Positions 40,401-46,644 of a stretch of DNA of 64,000 nucleotides are shown here, piece by piece. Source of the stretch: an uncultured Lysobacteraceae bacterium (GTDB taxonomy: Bacteria; Pseudomonadota; Gammaproteobacteria; Xanthomonadales; Xanthomonadaceae). Position 1 is the first letter of the stretch, and each line of letters starts with the position of its first letter. The stretch covers positions 1-64,000 of the forward strand of contig CAMLLG010000004.1 in assembly GCA_946480825.1 (NCBI GenBank), written 5' to 3'. The position numbers were made by a program, and so were the translations under genes. The notes below the pieces were generated by a model. It saw only the letters and a program-made list of their open reading frames with translations. It did not search any database and was not told where the DNA came from.

Positions 40401-42718
40401 TCACCGCAGGCACCACCCTCAAGGTGCCGGAAGTGCAGGTCAGCAAGAACGACGCCACCACCTTCAAGCCCTACAACCCGGCCGAAGTGATCGGCAGCAC
40501 GGCGCCGTCGCTCGACTACGTGCCGCCGCCGCCGAAGAAGAGCTGCAACGTCCTCTCGGTCATTCTCACCATCATCGTCGTGGTGATCGTCGCGGTGGTG
40601 ACCGTCTACACCGCCGGCGCCGCAGCGCCGCTGCTCGGCGCGAGCGTATCGGCGGCCACCGCCGCCAGCGGCACGATGGCGGTCGGCGCCGCGGTCCTCG
40701 GCGGCGCCGCGGGCTTCACCTGGGCGGCGGTCGGCGTGGCCGCCATCGCGGGTGCGGTCGGTTCGATGGCCGGGCAGTTGGCATCGATGGCGTTCGGCCT
40801 GTCGGACAAGTTCGACTGGGGGGCTGTCGCGGTGGGCGCATTGGGCAGCGTCGCCACCATGGGCGTGGGTTCGGCATTCTCGGGCGGCGCCGGTGTCGCG
40901 ACGAACGGCGGCACCGCCGTGAAAGAGGTGGCATCGGGCACGAAGCAGGCGGCCGCCAACGTCTTCAACTTCGGTTCCAATTGGGCGAAGGGCGCCGCCC
41001 AGGCGGTGGCGGGCAATCTCGCCAACTACGGTTCCAACTGGCTGGTCAATCGCATCGATCCTTCGCGCGATCGCAGCAACGAAAAATTCAGTTGGGCCAA
41101 TCTCGCCGCGAGCGCGGTGAGCGGTGCGGTCACCGCGGAGCTGGGCGCGTGGCTCGGCAGCAAGAGCGGCAGCGCGGCCTGGTTCGCCAGAACACCGGTT
41201 CTGAAGAGTTCGTTCGCCCAGACCGTCCTGAATGGAACGGTCACCGGCTTCGTCGGCAGCGCGACCCGGCATCACGTCGCCGAGCTGCTCGGCGAAGAGG
41301 GCGAGGCCGATTATGTGCGGATGCTGACGGACGCTTTCGGCAACGGGTTGGCGGATGCCACGAAGAAGGCGATCACCCAGATGGAGACCGCGGCGATCGC
41401 CAAGCGCAAGCGCGAAGCCGCCCTGGAGTCGATGAAGGAATCGCTCGCGGAGCGCGGTATCCATCTGCGTCGCGACGATCGCAATCGATTGGTCGCCGGC
41501 GTCGATGTCAGATCCGGCGAGAACATCGTGCGGATCGATTCGTACGCGACGGTCGACATGCTCGGCGGCATGTCGGACCAGATAGATGTTCTCGTGCTTC
41601 AGGGAAAGATCAGGCCTGAAGACAAGGAGGCGTACGTCCAGCAGATTCTCGGCAACGAAAACATCAATCGGACGATCAACAAGATCGCCCGTGCCGAGAA
41701 CAGCGGCAGAATGCAGGAGTTGGCCAGGACCCGGACCGTCGGTGTCGTTTCCGAGCCGCCGCCGGTCGTGCCGGCCGACACCGGTACGACCGGCAATGAG
41801 CCCCCGATGAAAGTCGTCGAGCTCGCGCCTGTCGTCGTCACCGCCAACGCACCCGGCGCGCTCCAGCATCTGACCGATGCGATCGTATCGGGTGCTGAGG
41901 CCCTCGCGGACTTCGCCGACGACCATCCGATCCTGGCGACGATCGTCACCGCTGGCGTGCAGACGCTGCTGACCGGCGGTCCCGTCAAGTCGATGCTCAT
42001 CAACTTCGCCAAGAACGTATTCGGCGAAGCGTTCGAAACGATGATCGACAAAGGCGCGGAGTTCGTCGAACAGAAGACCAAGGCCTTCCTCCAGGAGCAA
42101 ATGAACTGGGGCGAGACCGCGAGCACGTTGGGATCGAAAGCGGCAGGCCTCGGCTTCTCTGTCGTATTCGGCGGTGCGGACGAGATCATCGATGCCGCGC
42201 GCGATATCCGCAGTTGGGCCAAGAAATTGCGCACCGATCGTTCTCTCGGCATCGTCGATGCCCGTACGGCGCGCAACACGGCCGCGGATGTGCTGGGTCA
42301 ACTGGATGAAGTGACTCGGGGGCGCGTCGAGCGGTACGCCGAGATGGTGAACTCGAACAAGCCCTGGAAATGGCGCGAACTCGACGCATCGATGCCCAAG
42401 TCCGAGCGCGAGGCGATCCGCAGGTACGCGCAAGAGTCCGGCCTCGTCCGCAAGATCGAAGTCGATCCGATTACCGGTTTCCCGGATTTCAGCGACGTCG
42501 TTCATACCGAAGGGCGCCTTCCCGAGAATCTGTGGGGGGCGACCGACAGGGCGCAATTCAGATATCTGGATTCGCAGCTGCCGGGCGGCGTGAGGCCCGA
42601 GGGATATACCTGGCATCATCATCAGGAATCCGGACGCATGCAGCTCGTACCTTTCGGTGTGCATAATGTGACCAGTCATACCGGTGGCCGGAAGATCTGG
42701 TCTACCGGAAAACGGTAG
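28469..42718 (+). CDS. Giant RHS-repeat toxin with Ig-like, LysM and WHH-nuclease regions
   Basis: This is a 4749-residue polymorphic toxin. The start MVAIFTGNG at 28469 has an AGGGAG site about 9 bases upstream; there is no signal peptide. Residues ~1-3330 are a very long array of RHS/YD repeats (many 'YDAAGR' or 'YDALGR' units). Residues ~3340-3530 hold two Ig/cadherin-like (He_PIG) domains with 'WLTFNPATGALTGTPPAG' and 'SFNSTTGLLSGAPTQAG'. A poly-Gly run at ~3598-3616 separates a last RHS block from a LysM motif at ~3940 ('VMAGDTLRSIAQRVYGND'). Long hydrophobic stretches follow at ~4024-4115. The C-terminus has 'YTWHHHQESGRMQLVP' near 4713, the signature of HNH/EndoVII-type WHH nucleases. 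An immunity gene follows 15 bases later. A DNase toxin is likely. Confidence 0.88.
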   Translation: MVAIFTGNGFGLFDSPLGTGATRLGQGRDSFSINAATGNLVLQSFDESLLVRGLGAASLRTYNSRGQVADVGQDGWITGYERRVQFAGTPGGAGTTATLVLGDGQRRVFTLTSGTTYTTTDGEGAHDTLTWDGATSTWRYVEGSSRREETFASHADASQLGRLIRIRDLRSDGVTPAQFDVLYDAQGRVSEVRSIDGSGASADAIVYAYVGTTQQLASVSTREGGVLKAQVSYGYDAYGRLSWVQTDLTPGNAADNTWDAGNAAANDGRLFRTSYEYATASASDLRIARVTGSDGATVAYTYEADGAGGFRVKTVTQGSATDGSARTLTFTYGSGTTDVSDAAGRTWTYQYDADKRLTAVLEPAVGGMRAKTAYAYDAAGNLVRITGNAMTGTTAGAAQLDVVFRYDANGNRTLQRDLLGNTIAWTYGASNQVLSETRYTVADVDGLDPTHAGTTNLPSGALTTQYVYDARDRVRFVVDATGGVRELTYATSGNGIGALASERRYFGAAYSGAFTEAALSTWAADAAAMRHANSALTTYAYDAKGRLQQTVEYATVGADAAGNGVLDAGASITRYTHDAQGQLLQKVVSRGAGRTDSSTLAGSEVTEYVYDGMGRLLSVLGRDSASAAGDDALTLLSTYAYVDSANQIRVTLDTGLIRTEARNRAGDVLSISEAGTVNGATVTRTTRHWYDNTGRLVASQDAAGGRSYAFYDAAGRLSAAVDATGAVLHTVYDAMGRVASVTQRATRANTTTWMSGDTVVVRELVFAATAPTLTAGQAWIATSAASDRVTARTYDSAGRLATVTDASGLVVTHTYDAASRLIRQVSNDPADASANGTRTTRMFYDDADRLVATLDAEGYLAERIYDAGGRLVRTVRYATLTNSAYWAAGTLAQLRPAAHANDQTTRQFHDARGRVIGELDAEGHLTEFLYDEAANQRAVKAHAKRLTGLTGSETLAALRTAAATGAPAESFRLTRNSYNGLGQLITSLSHEGTVTRYTYDDAGRLVRTESAQGTSEVREGRQRYDVFGNLIGELSGEGAVQVLAGMTEAQLDSVYAQYGVRHVYDLLGRRIESIDPLGNRTWYFYDAAGRQTFIVRGVEDDAGLRNARGDVSEIRYNAFGEASETLAYTGRITIAVPGDRASVQSALGALAYVPAQDSRNQYAYDRNGRLLQHTDAENHVATYAYNRFGDLTSVGKTLNGAASTTAYAYDRRGMRVSQTETAGSLTRTVTSTYDAFGRITRQVDARGTIHDAAYDRIGRLIASTVRAVSGQDLVEQLTYDAFDRVLTRRDASNRTTTYQYSDTARSVTVTSPEGVSVTTVQNRFGQTVEVRQPQPGGGTAVTTSVYDRNGNLVQQTDPLGNIAQNAYDVRGLLATSTDATGRQVAFTYDAAGRILTRIEDPGAGKLNLTTRYVFDGQGRTVRVTDPSGRVVAMTYDRKGNLTQTAVDPAGLNLRTTYTWDRDGRQLSVIEGAGTAAARQTTYVYDGLGRRTSETVGTGGAAVTTNYAYDLNDNVVRRTGAGGTVQYAYDAADRLRFSVDGANGLTEIRYDGAGRVTAQRAYAKTVNLSSLSGAIPTEAQLTGFVTSQALRDDAQDQLQSMVYDGDGRLRLSIDGTGGVIESVYDSAGRRIAEKRYAQALPLTAALRDSIAAGTATVASLLASTPASANDSVFRYFYDAADRLVYTVDGNGGMTRVWYDAAGRAVTTRLFAKPANVATLTTATLASLDAQLDWAAGFEGESSIYDGAGRLRFQLGADGTLRETRYDAAGNVVASLRYMASATSLQNSLNTPLHAGTAQVSDFAAFVAANEAGAAAQYGVYDSAGRERLAITRTTATQAAVVERQYDQAGRIVGAYAYTALLAVDATLSTALSQGTATEASLSSWMAANRGTAQVQRMVYDAAGRVAYTIDGAGAVTSTRYNALGAVASVRRHAQTVALGLSGTTLDTAQVAAQLVETAQDQVDYSVYDAAARLVFRVRGDASVQEVRYDGAGRVRSTLAYAATANATLMSQLAAGTATQAGFASHVSANEAAARVEGLHYDQAGRVRYQVMRSGAGLGQVTETQYDAIGRVIAKTRYGVDIAYAITATTATVASAVSGALSTDPAIRATQSRTLRYFHDAGNRERFALDALGTLSEQRFDAIGRVVQTLVYANLPSNTTDTAALAAWAATQPASAYRVIAMSYDSAGQVTVRTDALGQTESYQYDAAGNITRHTDRTGAVWNYEYDRAGRRTAEISPAVAVRTGGTTTTRSIVARMEYDGTGNILRRIENADTAQARITRYEYDSRGNTVRIVLPDAITGGNPVSGASDTIDIAYDALGNAVSQKDALGNRSYRVYDTLGRVVYEIDEEQHVTSRTYNAFGEETRAVRHANALVTTGAAFSAAGWTPGKAMTQALVQSGLTVNAAQDRGVDSSYNLLGQKVQVQQDAVAYIKANGTAATGRPTMRSQFNAYGEVAKTSVLLEGTPDTADAVWADTWRYYDRLGRETVSVDAEGYVNSQVWNAYGEVQSKIEHARRLPAATIAALGTVLPPALPAAGDAVTGYDRRMDFTYDALGRVVAQSTQLFVQASGGTAGQWSSVSTQFGYDGEGRITSVVDAQGTTLTRYDALGRMISVQQPSRAVLVANSDTLLGQSQNNTLSTATLYEQRSPYTEVAYDAFGNAVRVVRFANGKIGAAAAVASVNDAISETDYDLRGRVTAERDLAVNTTTYRSYDAGDRVVQVRTTLRGGGAIDGSATTIESDLFVNYTYDRAGRQLSAATLRERYEVAGGVRTLKGTSTDQSEIVRYNAFGEVVAKDDRIADAFVGGNFIAYEYDKAGRTLRDNTQGGAWRDLAYDLAGRALRVTRKSFTVNAQGTQAVVSAVTDLAYDKLGRAVLERLPSNSDDLAQRPEVISEYDRWGNVTRRVDARGYETLYRYNGFNKVIQETRPEVKIVAANGTETRARPVLNWYYDGLGRLTETRDANGNVQRVLYDNVGRAVESIDALGKSTKIAYDLFDRERYIQNPLGYISWKGYDRAGRVSAHGDFTNGQGTRQKNTLETYGLQGSADRWSVANALAQTSRYDYDSRSLLLGSRSAAGVVKTYANDLQGRRTRESNGDADRWRYLLSVGDVNGTITGYGTGTWYYDDYGYGYGGGYYYVPEYYTGPAIRKDREGEYVFIDEQTWDYDVFGRMIDHNDLGGADYDYIYHAETGQLLKTTRATSTSMYVELSDGYSGPDPNAPPPDGTDGNASLATQLGLTGLGASDRAQYYYASGLVKEIREGSNWTRYAYDAAGNRTMEETYTRDGKGNLVHLRTISTYDSNGRISMVRQIDVATGSEIMTTRYSYDAAGNRRRVTVGNSGSGSTYPWSLSGYAGTAISNNYTYMVAQFAPETTFTMSMTMADGSALPSWLTFNPATGALTGTPPAGATFTLRLTARSIDDQFTVVRDINVNILPSRPPVFNYPSYWPYPAYLTVGQYWEFDVSSGFSDPEGSALTFHLESYGSLPAGMSFNSTTGLLSGAPTQAGNYQYVYVYARDVHGLRSSTESIRLDIASDYVPPDDPRDPRDPLEPYMALQSPEETSLSGSTALRTVDDGGSTSTDRIAAEQTMLLLPEEPIDDGGGGGGGGGGGGGGGGGGTYVPTTPGDAYVYASSSWKSFWYDYDAMNRVTVANAKLVSGQIVLGKIDGATTDVSYALDYDDAGRAIRRRILESGVTKYENTTYNERGQRTYVYKPAALGVNPQIAEILSYDAAGRLTSRVVPHETGTEFAGQVKERYVYTYDADGRQLTQRFAEGVRTRNGTFFTGYTYTNNITDRNETRNYYDLSRDARMYQSQYQRFSNTSKETDSIGPFIWYYSYTYDAREAYLETKVTGTSNKSGFTPATTSSVYDGWGRRVAVQDGQERLFAYDATGNILQRIDNGATSFKTTRYALVSGQQVAASNSGYVDAISNLTAYRNSEAGSSNVTVMAGDTLRSIAQRVYGNDSLWYVLASANALTGGETLTAGTTLKVPEVQVSKNDATTFKPYNPAEVIGSTAPSLDYVPPPPKKSCNVLSVILTIIVVVIVAVVTVYTAGAAAPLLGASVSAATAASGTMAVGAAVLGGAAGFTWAAVGVAAIAGAVGSMAGQLASMAFGLSDKFDWGAVAVGALGSVATMGVGSAFSGGAGVATNGGTAVKEVASGTKQAAANVFNFGSNWAKGAAQAVAGNLANYGSNWLVNRIDPSRDRSNEKFSWANLAASAVSGAVTAELGAWLGSKSGSAAWFARTPVLKSSFAQTVLNGTVTGFVGSATRHHVAELLGEEGEADYVRMLTDAFGNGLADATKKAITQMETAAIAKRKREAALESMKESLAERGIHLRRDDRNRLVAGVDVRSGENIVRIDSYATVDMLGGMSDQIDVLVLQGKIRPEDKEAYVQQILGNENINRTINKIARAENSGRMQELARTRTVGVVSEPPPVVPADTGTTGNEPPMKVVELAPVVVTANAPGALQHLTDAIVSGAEALADFADDHPILATIVTAGVQTLLTGGPVKSMLINFAKNVFGEAFETMIDKGAEFVEQKTKAFLQEQMNWGETASTLGSKAAGLGFSVVFGGADEIIDAARDIRSWAKKLRTDRSLGIVDARTARNTAADVLGQLDEVTRGRVERYAEMVNSNKPWKWRELDASMPKSEREAIRRYAQESGLVRKIEVDPITGFPDFSDVVHTEGRLPENLWGATDRAQFRYLDSQLPGGVRPEGYTWHHHQESGRMQLVPFGVHNVTSHTGGRKIWSTGKR

Positions 42719-42733
42719 CCGTGGAGTGTTCGC

Positions 42734-43189
42734 GTGAAAGAAATCCCGTTCGACAAAGCCAGCGCTTCGGATCCGTTCGAAGACCGTTACGTGCGTGAGG
42801 TCGAGAGCGAGGTCGGTCTTCGTTTTCCGGCCGACTTCGTCCGCATCATGAAAATCTCGAATGGCGGCGTTCCGCTACGGCAGATTTTCGATCTCGACGG
42901 CAACGAGAAGGTGGTCGAACGGTTTCTTTCTTTCGTGGAAGACTACAAGACCCACCGATTGGGCATGTACGACATCGAAGTCGTCTGGAGTCAGATCGAG
43001 GACCGACTGGAGGAATCGGTCTGTCCTTTCGCCGCGGTGTTCGCGGGAGACTTCCTCTGTTTCGATGGCCGCAGGGAAGGCGAACCATCGGTCGTTCTGT
43101 GGGCTCACGATGTCGTCGGCGACGAGCTTCCCGAGCTGATACCGGTCGCCGATACTTTCGGGCAATTCGTGGAGATGCTGAGGGAGTGA
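42734..43189 (+). CDS. SMI1/KNR4 (SUKH)-family immunity protein
   Basis: This 151-residue protein begins with GTG 15 bases after the giant rhs gene, with GGAG upstream. The SUKH-1 fold is indicated by 'VESEVGLRFPADFVRIMKISNGG' near the N-terminus (about residues 23-45). A central strand region 'FLCFDGRREGEPSVVLWAHD' and C-terminal 'VADTFGQFVEML' are the usual SMI1/KNR4 pattern. SUKH proteins are well-known immunity partners of HNH/WHH nuclease toxins, which matches the upstream tip. It probably binds and blocks the nuclease in the cytoplasm. Confidence 0.9.
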   Translation: MKEIPFDKASASDPFEDRYVREVESEVGLRFPADFVRIMKISNGGVPLRQIFDLDGNEKVVERFLSFVEDYKTHRLGMYDIEVVWSQIEDRLEESVCPFAAVFAGDFLCFDGRREGEPSVVLWAHDVVGDELPELIPVADTFGQFVEMLRE

Positions 43190-43225
43190 GGGTGCTCGGC
43201 GCCGTCCCGAACGATCGGGATGGCC

Positions 43226-44245
43226 TCACAACCCCCGCTTCGCCCCATCCCCCGCCACTTCGCGCACGAGTTTCGGCACGAGGTAGCCCGGGAGGCGGTC
43301 GATCAGCGCGCGATGCAGCGCGCGGGCGTCGTCGTCGCTCACTTCGAAATGCGCCGCACCCTGCACCCGGTCCAACTGGTGCAGGTAATAGGGCAGGGCG
43401 CCGGCGGCGTAGCCGCGTTCGCATAACGCAGCCAGCGCGTCGACAGAATCGTTGACGCCGCGCAGCAGCACGGCCTGGTTGAGCACGGTCGCGCCCGCAT
43501 CGCGCAGTCGCGCCAGGGCAGCGTCGACATTCGCATCGAATTCCTGCGCATGGTTGGCGTGGATCACCACCGCCACCGGCCAGGGCAGGGCGCCGAGCCA
43601 GTCGGCGAATTCGGCGTCCACCCGCTCCGGCAGCACCACCGGCAGGCGGGTGTGGATGCGCAGCCGGCGGACGTGCGCGATGCCCGCGAGCTGCGCGGTC
43701 AGCTCGGCCAGCTTGGGGGTGGTCAGCGACAACGGGTCGCCGCCCGAGAGGATGACTTCGTCGAGGCTGGCATCGGCGCGGATCGCCTCGACCGCCTCGC
43801 GCCATTGCCCGGCGGCGGCGGTCTCGTCGGCGTACGGAAAATGGCGGCGGAAGCAATAGCGGCAGTGCACTGCGCAACTGCCGGTGGCGATCAGCAGCGC
43901 CCGGCCGCGGTATTTGTGGATCACGCCCGTGGCTGCCTTCGCCGCGCCGTCGCCCACGGCGTCCAGGTCGAAGCCGGGCATCGGCCGCAGTTCGTCGTCG
44001 AGGGGCAGCACCTGGCGCAGCAGCGGGTCGTGAGGGTCGGCGGGTCGCATGCGGGCCACGAAGCCCCGCGGCACCCGCAGCGGAAACTGCGCGGCGGCCC
44101 CGGCCGACAGCCCCGGTACCTGGCCTTCCAACCCAAGCAGGGCCAGCAGTTCGGCCGGATCGCGCACCGCGTCGCGCCAGAGGCGCTTCCAGTCCTGCCC
44201 GGCGGCGGGGGCGGGCTGCGTTGAGAGGGGGGCAGCAGGTATCAT
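43226..44245 (-). CDS. epmB: EF-P lysine 2,3-aminomutase EpmB
   Basis: This 339-residue radical SAM enzyme converts (S)-lysine to (R)-beta-lysine for elongation factor P modification. The cluster motif is 'CAVHCRYCFRRHFPY' (CxxxCxxC) near residue 122. 'EVILSGGDPLSLT' is the SAM-binding GGD region, and 'RRLRIHTRLPVVLPERV' is shared by KAM-type enzymes. 'LNQAVLLRGVND' and the C-terminal 'LPGYLVPKLVREVAG' fit EpmB. The gene is divergent from efp, separated by 139 bases that must hold both promoters. The partner ligase EpmA is not in this window. Confidence 0.95.
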   Translation of the reverse strand: MIPAAPLSTQPAPAAGQDWKRLWRDAVRDPAELLALLGLEGQVPGLSAGAAAQFPLRVPRGFVARMRPADPHDPLLRQVLPLDDELRPMPGFDLDAVGDGAAKAATGVIHKYRGRALLIATGSCAVHCRYCFRRHFPYADETAAAGQWREAVEAIRADASLDEVILSGGDPLSLTTPKLAELTAQLAGIAHVRRLRIHTRLPVVLPERVDAEFADWLGALPWPVAVVIHANHAQEFDANVDAALARLRDAGATVLNQAVLLRGVNDSVDALAALCERGYAAGALPYYLHQLDRVQGAAHFEVSDDDARALHRALIDRLPGYLVPKLVREVAGDGAKRGL

Positions 44246-44384
44246 AGGGAGTTCGGTCGGGCCGTTCGTCGGGACGCGCCGGCATCCCGGGTCCGGTTTT
44301 GCATGACGGGGCCCTCCATTCTAAGCCGCCCGCGGATTCCACGGCCCGCGGCGGTCCAGCAGACGAATCCATCAGGAGCATTCC

Positions 44385-44951
44385 ATGGCCAGCCTGGGCA
44401 TGAACGACGTCAAGACCGGACAGAAGATCCTGGTCAACAACGACCCCTGCGTCATCACCGAAACCGAATACGTCAAGCCCGGCAAGGGCCAGGCCTTCAC
44501 CCGCATCAAGTACCGCAACATCAAGTCGGGCCGCGTGGTCGAAATGACCATGAAGGCCACCGACTCGGTGGAAGTCGCCGATGTCGTCGACACCGACATG
44601 CAGTTCCTTTACGGCGACGGCGAGTACTGGCATTTCATGAATCAGGAAAGTTTCGAGCAGGTGCAGGCCGACAAGGCCGGCATGGGCGGCGCCGAGAAGT
44701 GGCTGAAGGGCGAGGAAGCCTGCGTGGTCACCCTGTGGAACGGCAACCCGATCACCGTCCAGCCGCCGAACTTCGTGGAACTGAAGATCGTCGAGACCGA
44801 TCCTGGCGTGAAGGGCGACACCGCCGGTACCGGCGGCAAGCCGGCCACCCTCGAAACCGGCGCCGTGGTCCGCGTGCCGCTGTTCGTGGCGCAGGACGAG
44901 ACCATCAAGGTCGACACCCGCTCCGGCGAATACGTCAGCCGCGTGAAGTGA
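44385..44951 (+). CDS. efp: Elongation factor P
   Basis: A 188-residue translation factor that relieves ribosome stalling at polyproline stretches. An AGGAG site precedes the ATG. The modification loop is '[10 protein letters not shown]', with Lys34 as the beta-lysylated residue, consistent with epmB divergently encoded next door. The three OB-like domains are intact, ending '[15 protein letters not shown]'. Several proline-rich proteins are encoded nearby (the Ala-Lys-Pro tail of the DksA-like protein, the lipoprotein with a PPPPPPP run), plausible clients. Confidence 0.97.
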   Translation: MASLGMNDVKTGQKILVNNDPCVITETEYVKPGKGQAFTRIKYRNIKSGRVVEMTMKATDSVEVADVVDTDMQFLYGDGEYWHFMNQESFEQVQADKAGMGGAEKWLKGEEACVVTLWNGNPITVQPPNFVELKIVETDPGVKGDTAGTGGKPATLETGAVVRVPLFVAQDETIKVDTRSGEYVSRVK

Positions 44952-44998
44952 TTGATTCACAGAGGCCCGCGCAGCGGGCCTCGTCGTGAATCAATCAT
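44949..44998 (+). terminator. Hairpin after efp
   Basis: An inner stem 'gaggcccgc'/'gcgggcctc' sits inside an outer inverted repeat 'tgattgattcac'/'gtgaatcaatca', giving one long hairpin directly overlapping the efp stop. A long T-run is missing, so it may work with Rho or be a repeat element. The following 44990-45064 contains a direct repeat of 'tcccgagccgc' and 'agggatct'. Confidence 0.55.
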
Positions 44999-45074
44999 CC
45001 CGAGCCGCGGGCGAGGGATCTCAGCGTAGCGAATCAATCCTCCCGAGCCGCAGGCAAGGGATCTGCTGTCGAAA

Positions 45075-45098
45075 GAAGCCCGCCCGCCGGCGGGCTTC
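45075..45098 (+). terminator. GC-rich hairpin upstream of the deaminase-like gene
   Basis: The palindrome 'gaagcccgcccgccggcgggcttc' lies about 90 bases before the next start codon. It lacks a T-run, so termination is uncertain. Confidence 0.4.
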
Positions 45099-45186
45099 CG
45101 CGTTTGCGACGGCCTGCGGCCGGCCCCGGAGTACGCCCACGATGGGGCGAGTGCCGCCTCCGGCGCCGGAATGCGACAATGTCCCC

Positions 45187-46542
45187 ATGACCTATCAGCC
45201 CGTGTCCGAAGCCCTCGTCCCGGAGCCCTGCGATCTCCTGATCGAAGCCCGTCATGTCGTGCCGATCGTCCCGCACGGCGCGGTGCTCGAGCATCACGCG
45301 GTCGCGATCCGCGACGGCGTCATCCTGGCGGTGCTGCCCATCGCCGAGGCCCGCGCCCGCTTCGAGGCGAAGGCGACGGTCTCGCGTCCCGAGGGTGCGC
45401 TGATCCCCGGTCTGGTCAACGCCCACGTCCACAACCCGATGACGCTGATGCGCGGGGTCGCCGACGATCTGCCGCTGAAGCAATGGTTGCAGGAACACGT
45501 CTGGCCGATCGAAGGCGCGATCATGGGCCCGGACTACGCGGCCGACGGCATCGCCCTGGCGATCGCGGAAATGCTGCGCGGCGGCACCACCTGCTGCAAC
45601 GAGAACTACTTCTTCCCCGACGTGCAGGCCGCGACCTACAAACGCTACGGCTTCCGCGCGCGCGTCGGTCTGCCGGTCATCGATTTCCCGACCGCCTGGG
45701 CGAAGAGCGACGACGAATATTTCGACCGCGCCGGCGAAGTCCACGACCAGTGGCGCCACGATGCGCTGATCGCGACGGCTTTCGCGCCGCACGCGCCGTA
45801 CACGGTGTCGGACGACAATTTCGAGCGCATCCGCATGCTCGCCGACCAGCTCGACGTGCCGGTGCACCTGCACACGCACGAGACCGCGCAGGAAGTACAG
45901 CAGTCGCAGGAGAAGCACGGACAGCGGCCGATCGCGCGGCTCGATCGTCTGGGCCTGATCAACGACCGCCTGATCGCGGTGCACATGACCCAGCTCACCG
46001 ACGCCGAGATCGCGCTGTGCGCGGCGCGCGGCGTCAGCGTGGTGCATTGCCCCGAGTCCAACCTCAAGCTCGCCTCCGGCTTCTGCCCGGTCGCGAAGCT
46101 GTCGAAGGCCGGCGTGAACGTCGCCATCGGCACCGACGGCTGCGCCAGCAACAACGATCTCGACATGTTCGGCGAGATGCGCACTTCCGCGCTGCTGGCG
46201 AAAGCCGTGGCCGACGACGCGTCCGCGTTCGATGCCGCCAGCGCGCTGCGCGCCGCCACCCTCGGCAGCGCGAAGGCGATGGGCTTCGATCATCTGATCG
46301 GCTCGATTGAGCCCGGCAAACAGGCGGACCTGACCTGCGTCGATCTGTCGGCGCTGGAAACCCAGCCGCTGCATCACGTGCTGTCGCAACTGGTCTACGC
46401 CACCGGCCGGCATCAGGTGTCGGACGTGTGGATCGCCGGCCACGCGAAGCTGCTCGACCGTGTGCTGGTCGACATGGACATCGATGCGCTGATCGCGAAT
46501 GCGCGGCAGTGGCGGGAGCGGATCGGTGCGATCAGAACCTGA
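45187..46542 (+). CDS. TRZ/ATZ-family amidohydrolase (methylthioadenosine/S-adenosylhomocysteine deaminase-like)
   Basis: This 451-residue metal-dependent hydrolase belongs to the MtaD/chlorohydrolase group, which deaminates methylthioadenosine or related adenosyl compounds. Motifs are 'GLVNAHVHNPMTLMRG' (H-x-H) near residue 78, 'VHLHTHETAQE' near 225, and 'IAVHMTQLTD' near 261. 'AIGTDGCASNNDLDMFGEMR' near 315 carries the metal-binding Asp. The C-terminal 'GSIEPGKQADLTCVDL' closes the composite beta sandwich. The ATG at 45187 gives the expected N-terminus. It is followed by ubiG and gph, an order I associate with this family, but the substrate is not proven. Confidence 0.88.
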   Translation: MTYQPVSEALVPEPCDLLIEARHVVPIVPHGAVLEHHAVAIRDGVILAVLPIAEARARFEAKATVSRPEGALIPGLVNAHVHNPMTLMRGVADDLPLKQWLQEHVWPIEGAIMGPDYAADGIALAIAEMLRGGTTCCNENYFFPDVQAATYKRYGFRARVGLPVIDFPTAWAKSDDEYFDRAGEVHDQWRHDALIATAFAPHAPYTVSDDNFERIRMLADQLDVPVHLHTHETAQEVQQSQEKHGQRPIARLDRLGLINDRLIAVHMTQLTDAEIALCAARGVSVVHCPESNLKLASGFCPVAKLSKAGVNVAIGTDGCASNNDLDMFGEMRTSALLAKAVADDASAFDAASALRAATLGSAKAMGFDHLIGSIEPGKQADLTCVDLSALETQPLHHVLSQLVYATGRHQVSDVWIAGHAKLLDRVLVDMDIDALIANARQWRERIGAIRT

Positions 46543-46545
46543 ATC

Positions 46546-46633
46546 TGTCATTCCGAGCGCAGCGAGGAACCTGCTTTGCTCCAACGTCTGCCGGATATTC
46601 AGAAGCAGGTCCCTCGCTGCGCTCGGGATGACA
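46546..46633. repeat. MITE-like palindromic element
   Basis: An 88-base element has terminal inverted repeats: the left arm 'tgtcattccgagcgcagcg' is mirrored by the right arm 'cgctgcgctcgggatgaca'. The pairing extends inward through 'aacctgctt' against 'aagcaggt' with few mismatches, around a ~25-base centre. It lies between the stop of the hydrolase gene and the start of ubiG. It could fold as a long hairpin in the intercistronic mRNA. Confidence 0.75.
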
Positions 46634-46644
46634 ACAACGTGAAG

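Noticed and set aside
28175..42679. A 4834-residue reading frame on the minus strand
   Set aside because: It is the mirror of the RHS array, has low-complexity translation, no ribosome binding site and no domain; the plus-strand protein explains the sequence.
46576..46644. A longer ubiG reading frame starting with TTG at 46576
   Set aside because: That extension is translated from the right half of the palindromic element; family members begin near the ATG at 46645.
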